From positions 71,277,714-71,341,713 of the forward strand of contig CM055095.1 of NCBI GenBank assembly GCA_029204225.1: a stretch of 64,000 bases of DNA. The letters are read 5' to 3'. The translations under genes and the position numbers were made by a program. Below the pieces are notes generated by a model, which worked only from the letters and a program-made list of their open reading frames with translations, was not told where the DNA came from and did not search any database. How positions within the stretch are numbered: the stretch's first letter is position 1; every line of letters starts with the position of its first letter. The stretch comes from Diphasiastrum complanatum. Its lineage: Eukaryota > Streptophyta > Lycopodiopsida > Lycopodiales > Lycopodiaceae. This document shows, piece by piece, positions 37,501-49,500 of this stretch.

Positions 37501-40500
37501 TTTCAGGTTTGCATTTGTGTAGGAGGGCGCCCAAAATTCAGCAAACCCTATTCAGGGTTAGGTCAACTTGTGGCTGGAAATTTGCAGATTCTCAGCAAGT
37601 AGTAGGGTGCTTTCAACAGCCCTATTGGAGTGTGTGTTGATCACACTATTTGACTTCCTAATTGGGTTTCGGTGTAGGCTTCAATCGAAGCTAACCTAAT
37701 ATTCAAGAAGCTGGTTTTTTTGTGCAGAAAGACAACCATCTATCCATTATCTTTTGGGCACTAAGGTTGCAGATTGAAAGATATCTTGTGCTCCTACTTT
37801 CAGCTCTTTGTTTGCTACAAATTTTTGAGTAGATTTGGTTGTGGAAAGGCTCTCTTTCCTATCTAATACAAGCTGAAATTTTGTTGGAGGTAATGGCTAA
37901 AGAATCGGAAGCTATCGGTTCTTTGTTTAGTGAAGATCGGTTGGATGGCACAAACTACTCCTTGTGGAGTTACATGATGAAGAATCTTCTCATAGCGAAA
38001 GGGTTGTTGGATTTGGTCAATGGTGATGAGGAAAGGCCTCCGTCTTTGGCACCTCCTACACCTCGTGGATCATCATCATCAACATCATCTTCTCCATCTT
38101 CGGAAGAACAAAAGAAGTGGGATAGAAGGGATGCACAAGCACATTCTATGGTTGCTCTTGCTGTGAAAAGATCTATCTTACCTCATATTAGGTCTTGTAA
38201 GACATCTAAAAGTGCGTGGGATACACTTTATACTATGTATAGAGTAAAAAATCCAGCAAGAGTGGTGTATCTCAGAAATCAGCTTTTTTTGTTGAAGATG
38301 CAAGAAGGGGATCAAGTGACCAATCACTTGACGAAGATCAAGGATCTTCGTGAGGAGCTTCTCAATATTGATGAGATAATTGAGGATGCTCAATTTGTTT
38401 CCATTACTCTCAACTCATTACCTTCATCTTATCTTCCATTTGTTTCATCTTTGAGTATCTCTCTTAGGGGACAACAACTCTCCTTTGATGAACTTGTTGG
38501 GCTGCTTCTTCAAGAGGAGCAAACGAGGCAAAACTTTGCGGGTGACACTCAACAAGATCAAGCTTTCTTCACGAAAGGCAAGGGCAAAGGCAAGTCAAAA
38601 GGAAAGGGGAAGCCTCCTTCCAAGGATGAGCAAAAGCCCGTTGGAGGTCAGGATGTCAACACTCAAAAGAAAAAAGGGAAGTGCCATTATTGCAAAACGT
38701 ATGGGCACTTCATCAAGGATTGTAAGAAGAAGCTTGCGAAAGAGGAGAGTAAAGGAATTGATACTAGTGCTTCACTTGCTACTTTGGAGCAAGAGCTTGA
38801 AGCTAGTGGTGATCTCTTCAACCAAGACTATGCTTTTGTGTCTAATATTGCTTCTACTAGTACTACTACGTCTATGAGGAATTCAGATTCTGTTTTGCAA
38901 GTTGCTGATTTTCAGCCCATTGAATGGGTGATTGATAGTGATGCTACTTGTCATATGACTTCTCGCAAAGAAGCATTTACTAAATTAGTAAAAGTGCAAA
39001 ATGGAAGTAAGGTACAATGTGCGGATGATGCATCTTATTTTGTTCATGGAATTGGAATTATAGCCATCATTTTGCCTAATGGTGAAGAAAAGTACATTAA
39101 GAATGTGCTTTATGTTCCGGGAATCAAGAAGAATCTTCTTTCGGTTTCAACTATGTTGAAGCAAGGACTAGTTGTTGAGTTCAAAGAAGAATAGTGTCTT
39201 GTCAAGGATCCTAAAAGATCACTCTTGATTATTGTTTCGGGAACGATGCATGCTGGCTTATTCATTATGGATGCCTATGAGCGACGAATTCCCTCTACAT
39301 GTCTTGTTGCTTCTACATCACAATCATTGGAGTTGGCTGAATTGTGGCACGCATGGTTTGGGCATCTCAACTTTGCAAGTTTGAAGAAGCTGAAGGCATT
39401 TAATATGGTAGAAGACATTCCTACTATTGAGCAGCCACAAGGGCATGTATGCGAGGGGTGCATACTTGGAAAGTTTCAAAGGAAACCTTTTCCAATTGAT
39501 GGAACTATAAGGGTTCTTGATAAATTTGATCTGGTTCATAGTGATGTTTGTGGAAAGTATTAACTCCTTATGAAGTTTGGTATGGAAAGAAGCCTACAAT
39601 CTCTCACTTTCGCATTTTTGGTTGTACGACTTATGCTTTTGTTCCGGATAAACTTCTTACAAAGCTTGAAGATAAAGGAGTTAAATGCATTTTTGTTGGC
39701 TATAGTAGCGAAAGCAAAGGCTATAAGCTGTTCAATTTGAGCACTAATAAGATTATTGTTAGTCGTGATGTGCATTTTGATGAAAAGAATTCATTGGATG
39801 TGGCCCCAACTCATATCTTGAAGGGGTACAGCCCACATAGTGTGAATGTTGAAGTTTTTCCAGATTTGGTACCATCTTCTATTGTTGGAGATAAGGGGCA
39901 GCAATCAACCAGTTTCGACCTGCCCAACACCTCATCAAGTTTAGAGCCTAATGTTCATCAAGAACCACCCGTTGTTGCTCAAAATCAGCCTGCAGGAACT
40001 GTTGGACAACAAGGACCAGTTTTAGAAGATCTTGGACAGCCAAGTGCGGTGTCGGAAGATCTTGGACAGCAAATTGTAAGAAGAGACATGGCTGTTGGAC
40101 AGCCCAAAACAGTCCCACGGTGGCTGTTGTCGACTTTGTGGGACAGCAAAGTAAGTTTATTTTATGATGGAAAGACACGTGCCTCTACAAAATCAGTGGA
40201 CTATGCTGATTTTTCAGATTTTGCTCTTACATCTCATGGAGATGTTGCAGAAGAACCTGTTTTCTATGAGCAGGCCAAGGGAGTAAAATGTTGGGAGGAT
40301 GCGATGCAAGATGAGTATGACTCACTTATGAAGAACCAGATTTGGGTTCTTGTTGATCTTCCTCATGAGAAGAAGGCAATTGGTTCTAAATGGGTATACA
40401 AAATCAAGTATAAGGCAGATGGTACCATTGAAAGCTACAAGGCAAGGCTCGTTGCCAAAGGCTATGCTCAGCAAAAGGGGATTGATTATGAGGAGAATTT

Positions 40501-43500
40501 TTCTCCTACTGCTCGGATGACTACCGTGAGGGTAGTAACCTCTTTGGCTGCCCACTTTGGTTGGCGTTTGCGGCAACTTGACATATAAATAGCATTCCTC
40601 AATGGTGATCTCAATGAGGAAGTGTACCTTCAACAACTTGCTGGTTTTTTGGTTGAAGGCCAAGAAGATAAAGTTTGTCTTCTTAAGAAGGCACTTTATG
40701 GACTGAAGCGAGCTCCGAGGATGTGGTATCAAAAGATACATGCCTACTTTTGTGATCGAGGGTTTACTAATAGTCCTAGCGAATCTACTCTTTATGTCAA
40801 GCATACTTCAGATTATATCATCATTATTTTGTTTTATGTTGATGATATTATTATTACGGGAAGTAATGAGCAGCAGATTGATGCCGTAATACTTGATCTT
40901 GGTATGGTTTTTGAAACCTCAGATTTAGGCCTATTGCACTTTTATCTTGGTCTTGAATTTGTACAAGAAGGTGCTGGAATATTCATCTCTCAAGAACACT
41001 ACATTGGGCAGATTTTGAAGCTGTTCAAGATGGAAGATTGCAAGCCGGTTGCTACACCTATGGAGACAGGTCTGAAATTAAGTAGTCAAGGTGATGGTGA
41101 ATCATTTGACACTACTTTATATTGTCAAGCTATTGGCTGTCTCATTTACCTATGTAATTCAAGACCGGACATTTCTTATAGTGTCTCACTCATGAGTCAA
41201 TTCATGCATGCCCCGATGACATCACATTGGAAAGCGTTGAAGAGGATCTTTCGATATCTTCGAGGAACAAGAAGTCATGGACTGGTTTTTCCTGCTTGTG
41301 ATGATGCATGTTTGGTTGGTTTTAGTGACTCGGATTGGGGTGGAGATCAAGACACTAGATGCTCTACAAGTGGACATTGCTTTTTTTATGGTAATTCTAC
41401 AATTTCGTGGTCAAGTAAAAAGCAGTCCACTGTTGCTACTTCTTCTAGTGAGGCAGAATATAGAGCGATATTTTCAGCCACGACAGAGTGTTTATGGCTG
41501 AGAAGACTACTTGTTGACATGAAGTTTGGCGAGCCCTCAGCCACTCTTATCTTGAGTGATAGTCAAAGTGCTATTGCCATTGCACGGAATCCTGTTTTTC
41601 ATGCGAGGACGAAGCACATCGAGATCCATTATCACTTTGTTCGGGAGAGATTTCATGATGGCGACATTTTACTTGAATATTGTCCTACGGAGGATAATAT
41701 TGCGGACCTCTTCACTAAGGCGTTGCCTAGTGTCAGATTTGAAGCTTTATGCAAAGCTTTAAATTTGATACCACGTGTTGGTTTTGTTACATAGTGAAGA
41801 TTTCAGTTTTTGCATTGTCATTTAAGGAGGGTGTTAGAAATAAATGACTATGCTGAAGTTAATCCATAGGTTACTTTGACCGAAAAGGTCGAGATTTGTG
41901 TAACCATGGGTATTTAGTTATTTAGGCCATCTTAAGTTTGTCTTAAGTTCAGTTGGACCCAATTTTGGTCATGTACTGACTCGTGGGTCCTTAGGGGTCT
42001 AATTTTGTTTAGGGGCCCTATCTTGACTTTGGGGGGTGCCCTACATTTAGTAAGTGGTTAACCTTAGGGTTTGGTGGCATTTGGTCACATCCAGGTAGAG
42101 TACTTAGATGCTCATTGTGTATTCCATTTTATACAGTTTGGCTCTCCATTGCTCTTGTTGCTGTTTTCTCTCTCTCTCTCTTAGAGTTGGGCGCCCAGCC
42201 TCTTCTCTCTTGTTTCTTGTGGAGATTGATTGACAACTAGATCTTGGTGACTTGTCTCTTGCTTTCCTACAGACTGTACCATGAATATATGAAGACCATC
42301 CATCTCTATCATGGAAACGGGCCAAAACCCTCTCATATAATGTGATGATAGCAGCAATGACCTCCTATGAGAAACCAAGAGATGCCAAACGTTGGAGCAA
42401 CAAGTGTCTCAGAACCGAATCAAATGCTTTGCGGAAGTCCACAAAGCAGCAATAGACTCTCTGTTTCCTGGATTAGGATTAGGATTAGAATTATTATCAT
42501 TAACGTCTTTTGGTACCCAAAGGTACATAAGACAAAAAAGGGAGTACAATCGTAAGGAGCATTGTCCACGTACGGACTTATTTACTAAAGAAAGAAAGAA
42601 AAGCTAGCATATCTATCTCTCTATCTGTAAGAAGAAGTCTCAAAGCTTGACCACCAACTTGTGAGGGTACAATGCAAGAGCTTAACCACCTGCTCTGCTG
42701 AGGAGACTAGCTACGAGCTGACTGAAAGTAATGAGTGATGGTAGTAGTGGAGCGTGCTGCAGGCTGGCGGGAAGCGCATGAAGACCTGGTTGTTAGGGAC
42801 CCAACTCCCTTGGGTCCCAAACCCAAACTTGAGACTGGACGATGACTGGGCCTGTTGACTTGACCGGTGACTCGTGAACCTGCATGGGTGCCACGTGTCA
42901 TGATCTAGGTGTGCACATGGCTTAAAGTCTCTCTCCTTGGAGGTATACAAGGGAAGGACTCATTTGCCATCCATTCTGTCTACCTAGGAGGAGGTGGATG
43001 GAGAGCATGTGACGGCCAAGATGTTTGCTAGCGTGAGGCATGAGATGGCTGAGAGCCTAGGCGGTGGTATGGGATGTCGTCTAGGAAGGAGGTCGGATCC
43101 AGCTTGATACGGTCATAGGCCAGGGCACGGTGGGTGGACCCGGATTAGGTCCTACGGCGGGGTGGAACGTGTAACGCTCGATCTCTTGTGGTTATCCGGC
43201 ACCTGGAGGTTTGCAGTAAGTAGGGGTTATAACATATGGTATCAGAGCCACTGCATGCTGAAAGCAAGTGCGTTGATCCGTAGTGGTTTTTTTGTAATTT
43301 ACGTTGCTTCTGACGAATTTCAAAACGGATTTGAAATGCATTTTTTAGGTTCTTCTTTCCGCTGTTTTTTCATGAATTTGAAGAAAAAAGTTTAGAAAAA
43401 AAAACAGTTGGGGGCCCAAGGAGGACCTGCCATGTGGCACTGTCCGGGAAAGGACAGGTGGCGGTCCTTCCTGCCCTTGTTCCGCTCAGATTCAGGTACA

Positions 43501-46500
43501 AATCTGCTGCGATGGGCCCTCCTCAGCATTAAAAAAAACTTGAAAGTTCTGATCGCTGCCTGACCAGCGATGGTCCACTAGAAACTGAGTTGAAAACTGC
43601 CACGTGGCACTGTTTGGGCCCAGACAGGTGTCTATAGGCAGCGTTTTCCTATTCCGCTCTCTTTCTAATCCTTGGCTGGTGAAATTGGGACCCTCCCTGC
43701 ACACATAAAACGTTTTCTCCAAATCTGTCCCTGTTTTTCAGCGATGGACAATCTGAAGTAAATCAAGAAAAAGAGAAGGGGGGGGGGGGGGAGTAGGCCA
43801 CCTGGCAGGTTGCCAAGAGAAGGCCAGAAGGCTGAGGTGGAGGCTAGGTGGCAAGGCAAGGCCACTTGGCAGGTAGCAGGATAGCATGGAGAGGGAGGCA
43901 TACCTCTCCTATGCATCTGTTTTTTGTGAAAAGAGGTGGAGGTGGTAGTGCATCCTTCTCCTTGCTCTCTCTTATTCCTCTTGGCAGCCATGGACAATAC
44001 CATTTGGTTTGTGAAGAGACAGCAAGAGTAGTTTTGTATCTACCTTCCTTGAGTAGCTTTTGATTCTCTTCTATCATCTTTTCTTAATTCACCTCTCTTC
44101 CCCTTGTAAAAATGGAGCCTATTCCTACCACACAACCTATGTCCCCTGTTCCTGAGGCTACAATATCTGCCTCTGTTTTGGACCTTGATGCTTTGATGCT
44201 AGCTATTAATAGTCTACAACAACAGATTGTGGATATGCAAGCTAAGCACAGTCGGGATCAGCAGGATCTCAAGGAATTGACGCAGCTAAGGCAATTAGTG
44301 CATCAACCCTTGTTTACTCCTGAAGTTTTTGCTGGGGAAAAGAAGGATAGAACCCCGGAGGCGGTCTTGCAATGGCTGGATCGATGGAATTCACACTTTT
44401 CCATGCACGATTCATCCGAGGACAACAAGATCAATCTCACAGTCATGTACCTGCGAGGTAAAGCATTTACCTGGTGGCAAGATATAAGGGGTAAGCCTGA
44501 AGTTCCAAGGAATTGGGAGGATTTTTGCAAGGCCTTTAAGGCGGCCTTCCTTCCTATTCTTGATGATTTTGAATTTTACTATCAGTATGCAACAATCCAT
44601 ATTGAGACTGGACGATGACTGGGCCTGTTGACTTGACCGGTGACTCGTGAACCTGCATGGGTGCCACGTGTCATGATCTAGGTGTGCACATGGCTTAAAG
44701 TCTCTCTCCTTGGAGGTATACAAGGGAAGGACTCATTTGCCATCCATTCTGTCTACCTAGGAGGAGGTGGATGGAGAGCATGTGACGGCCAAGATGTTTG
44801 CTAGCGTGAGGCATGAGATGGCTGAGAGCCTAGGCGGTGGTATGGGATGTCGTCTAGGAAGGAGGTCGGATCCAGCTTGATACGGTCATAGGCCAGGGCA
44901 CGGTGGGTGGACCCGGATTAGGTCCTACGGCGGGGTGGAACGTGTAACGCTCGATCTCTTGTGGTTATCCGGCACCTGGAGGTTTGCAGTAAGTAGGGGT
45001 TATAACATATGGTATCAGAGCCACTGCATGCTGAAAGCAAGTGCGTTGATCCGTAGTGGTTTTTTTGTAATTTACGTTGCTTCTGACGAATTTCAAAACG
45101 GATTTGAAATGCATTTTTTAGGTTCTTCTTTCCGCTGTTTTTTCATGAATTTGAAGAAAAAAGTTTAGAAAAAAAAACAGTTGGGGGCCCAAGGAGGACC
45201 TGCCATGTGGCACTGTCCGGGAAAGGACAGGTGGCGGTCCTTCCTGCCCTTGTTCCGCTCAGATTCAGGTACAAATCTGCTGCGATGGGCCCTCCTCAGC
45301 ATTAAAAAAAACTTGAAAGTTCTGATCGCTGCCTGACCAGCGATGGTCCACTAGAAACTGAGTTGAAAACTGCCACGTGGCACTGTTTGGGCCCAGACAG
45401 GTGTCTATAGGCAGCGTTTTCCTATTCCGCTCTCTTTCTAATCCTTGGCTGGTGAAATTGGGACCCTCCCTGCACACATAAAACGTTTTCTCCAAATCTG
45501 TCCCTGTTTTTCAGCGATGGACAATCTGAAGTAAATCAAGAAAAAGAGAAGGGGGGGGGGGGGGAGTAGGCCACCTGGCAGGTTGCCAAGAGAAGGCCAG
45601 AAGGCTGAGGTGGAGGCTAGGTGGCAAGGCAAGGCCACTTGGCAGGTAGCAGGATAGCATGGAGAGGGAGGCATACCTCTCCTATGCATCTGTTTTTTGT
45701 GAAAAGAGGTGGAGGTGGTAGTGCATCCTTCTCCTTGCTCTCTCTTATTCCTCTTGGCAGCCATGGACAATACCATTTGGTTTGTGAAGAGACAGCAAGA
45801 GTAGTTTTGTATCTACCTTCCTTGAGTAGCTTTTGATTCTCTTCTATCATCTTTTCTTAATTCACCTCTCTTCCCCTTGTAAAAATGGAGCCTATTCCTA
45901 CCACACAACCTATGTCCCCTGTTCCTGAGGCTACAATATCTGCCTCTGTTTTGGACCTTGATGCTTTGATGCTAGCTATTAATAGTCTACAACAACAGAT
46001 TGTGGATATGCAAGCTAAGCACAGTCGGGATCAGCAGGATCTCAAGGAATTGACGCAGCTAAGGCAATTAGTGCATCAACCCTTGTTTACTCCTGAAGTT
46101 TTTGCTGGGGAAAAGAAGGATAGAACCCCGGAGGCGGTCTTGCAATGGCTGGATCGATGGAATTCACACTTTTCCATGCACGATTCATCCGAGGACAACA
46201 AGATCAATCTCACAGTCATGTACCTGCGAGGTAAAGCATTTACCTGGTGGCAAGATATAAGGGGTAAGCCTGAAGTTCCAAGGAATTGGGAGGATTTTTG
46301 CAAGGCCTTTAAGGCGGCCTTCCTTCCTATTCTTGATGATTTTGAATTTTACTATCAGTATGCAACAATCCATATGGGGAACCGGCCCCTGGATCAGTAT
46401 TTACAAGAATTTCAGGAGGTCTATTCTCGTTTTGCAACTAGAATAGATCCCTTGTTAGTAAAATTGCATTTTATACTGGGGTTGCCAAGAGACTACCAGC

Positions 46501-49500
46501 TAGAGGTCAGGAGGAACCAGCCTCTTACCCTCGAGGATGCTGTTCGCTTCGCCAGAATCTACGATGATACTCGTACGATGGCTGCTAAGCCTGAGACTGG
46601 TGTCTTGCCTGTCAAGCCGTAACTGTTTTATTTGACGATGGTTCCACACATAATTTTATTGATGCTAATTTGTTGCAGAAGCTAAAGGTGGAAACAAGGC
46701 AAAGTGACCACCGATACACAGTGAAGCTGGCAACGGGAGCAGAAAGCCAAGTTTGGGACCGGATAGTCCCACGTCTACCAATAGAGATTCAAGCCTATAA
46801 GGATAAATTAGACTTTCATATTATGAATCTAGATAGGGTAGATGTTATACTTGGTAAGGAGTTGTTCTATGAGAGGAACGAGTCTATGAAGAAAAACTAT
46901 GTAACACGCAGTTTGTCGTTTTTACATAATGGCTTACTCATAGAATTGAATAGAAATGTTGATATTTCTACTCCGTATATGCTTTCTGCTTTGGAAACTG
47001 TTAAATGTATGGATATTGTTGATTGCAGTTCTTATTTATGTTGGTTAAAAAATTTTACTTACCATGAAGAACGTAGTTTGCAATTTTACAATCTCCAAAT
47101 GGAACTAATGTCTAATAACCTAAAGCAAGAAAACTCACCGGAAGGTGAAATTTTTAGGAAACTTAGGCAAGAATTTAACGACGTGTTTCCTGAGCAACTT
47201 CCTGAGGGTCTTCCCCCCTCTAGGGGTGTTGACCACGGTATTAAACTGATTTCTGGTAGTTGACCTATATCACTGTATCCATATAGGATGAGTACTACTG
47301 AAGAGGATGAGGTTTATAGGCAACTGCAAAATTACCTTAAGATGGGCCATGTAAGGCCTACTAAATCTCCCTGGGGGGCACCTGTGCTCCTTGTTGATAA
47401 AAAAGATGGAGGTACTCGTCTTTGTTTGGACTTTAAAAAGTTGAATAAGTTAACGATTAAAACCTTTATCCTTTGCCGCGAATAGATGAACTGGTTGATC
47501 GATTGCATGGTGCAAAGTACTTCCACCAAAATCGACTTGAGATCAGGGTATCATCAAATTCGCATAAAGACTGAGGATGTTGAAAAAAATGGGTTTAGAA
47601 CTAGGTACGTTACAGCGGTGTTAAAAGTGCGAGCAATGTAGGGAGAAACAACGTGTGCTACAGGCTTTAGGAAGTCTACATTTAGAGAATCATAGTCAGT
47701 AGCTTTATGAAGTTTGGCATGTTTAATTGCGTTTTCAACCATGTGTGGAGTAAAAAGAGAGCAGTGGGTAGATCATGGTGAGAGTAAGATAGGAGGAGAG
47801 TCCATGGTATATAGTTTCGTGGCATATTCAATCCAGGATTCGATTGCTATGGGGGCCTGTCAGGGCCCTGATCTTCGAACTGACACCCGTCCAAACATGC
47901 CCTGATCGCCACAAATTTTCAGCCTTTGTGACTCCCTGCAAGCACATAGCATCAAACACAAACATAGTGGAGCTGGCTGCATCGTGTCCTCCTAGCCTTT
48001 GCTGCATAGATTATGATGAGGAATGCCTCTCTCTAGGCTCACTTATACACAATCCTCAAGCACCCCTTAACCCTGACCCTTCCTAAATCTCGACACATGG
48101 CCAACTCCATGCACAGTCGACACTTGCCACTTGGCAGTACCCTGACACATAGGCAAGTGAGTAGGCTGACATGTGTCACTTATCCATTGGACCAAGTGTC
48201 CCAGTGAGCATGTGACACGTGTCATGTTTGACCAGTCAACCCTGACATGTGTCACTCATTCATTGGACCAAGTGTCCCAGTGAGCATATGACATGTGTCA
48301 TGTTGACTAGTCAACTCTCCTGCTTTTTAGGAGGTTAGTCCAGCCACTCCGAATTTATGACCCAGTACCTAGCTGGCCTAAAACCATAATTAAGCTCGAA
48401 AGCACTCATCTGAGTACTCACATTTTTCTTGTCATTGTAAGCAAAAACTCCAACAGTGGCAAGTATTTCTCCTACTGAGTTTGCTTATCCCCAATAAATG
48501 CCCTAAGCATATCCTCTAAGGTTTGGTTGACTCTCTCAGTTTGGCCATCCGTTTCAGGATGCTCTGTACTGCTCATTCTGGACTTCAAGTTTGGCAATAA
48601 CTGCAATCCAAAAGTTTCCAGTGAATCGAGTATGCCTGTCAGACACTATGGATGATGGTAATCCATGAAGTCTTAACACATGCTCGATAAAAAAATTAGC
48701 TACTCCAGCCGCATCAATCTTTTTACGCGTTGGAATAAAATGAGCCATCTTAGTGAGTCTGTCAACTACGACCAAGATAGAATCATGATGTGACTGTGTA
48801 CGAGGTAAGTTAGTGATAAAATCCATGGAGATACTCTCCCATCTTCCACCTGGTATAGGTAGTGGGTGTAAAATTCCAGGAGTTCTAATCCTTTCAGCTT
48901 TATTGACCTGGCACTTCAAACACTGCGTCACATAATGGTAAACATCTTTTTTCAATTTAAGCCACCAAAAGTTACGTAAGATCAACTCATAGGTCCTATC
49001 CACACCAAGATGACATGCACTAGGGCTATCATGATGGATGTTAGCTTGCATTTAGGCATCTTGGTTTTGGCATAGTAGGGTTAGATTTGCATTTTTTGTG
49101 GGTTTAGGGTTAGATTTTGATGATTTGAGTCATCTTGATTGGATTTCTTGCTTGTAATCACTTGTGATTGATGAGTAAGGAAGGGGATACAGTACATCGG
49201 TGCTAAGATCGACCTATTGTAGCTTTATCTGACATAAATAAGCTCTTAGAGAACTCGGCGAAGGTTCTTTCCCACAATAAAAGCTCAGTGAAGATTTTTA
49301 TGATTCTGATTATTTTTATGAAGGAAAGCCACATCTTTCAACCCAAATCTTAGTATGTCACTAAAAACTTTCAACCAACATTCGCCAGTCCTCTTGAACA
49401 TTCCTCATATATTTTTTACCATCAGTGAATCAAGCGAAGGTTAGTTCCCAAAATAGAAGTAAAGTGAAGGCTCTGAGTGATCCTGACCATTTTTGTGAAG

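Larger units (their letters stand above)
36476..42271 (+). mobile_element. Copia-C1 element with defective polyprotein and chimeric leader
   Basis: Complete 5.8-kb Ty1/copia insertion into a LINE fragment. Target duplication gactg at 36471-36475 and 42272-42276; LTRs 36476-36919 and 41832-42271; PPT aaggaggg just before 41832. The LTRs differ at roughly nine bases plus a CT-run length difference, about 98% identical by eye, so insertion is fairly recent. Nevertheless the polyprotein lacks the integrase core, has a changed protease motif and two premature stops. The leader holds an extra PBS, a PPT and a 144-bp LTR-like unit with a tRNA-like sequence (36920-37180). Confidence 0.93.
42791..47608 (+). 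mobile_element. Gypsy-A3, plus-strand copy with internal duplication, 3' truncated
   Basis: Gypsy-A family element: 5' LTR 42791-43234 (tgttagggaccc...ggttataaca), two bases, then PBS tggtatcagagcc (43237). Leader, gag, protease and the RT N-terminus follow. A segment from inside the LTR to inside gag (42830-44602) is repeated exactly at 44603-46375. The element breaks off within RT at about 47608, where it joins minus-strand LINE sequence; no 3' LTR is present. Confidence 0.9.

Noticed and set aside
42466-42490. Interstitial telomere repeat (ggattaggattaggatta)
   Set aside because: Only about three GGATTA units; the plant telomere unit is usually TTTAGGG. It adjoins LINE sequence and is probably chance or a LINE-associated simple repeat.
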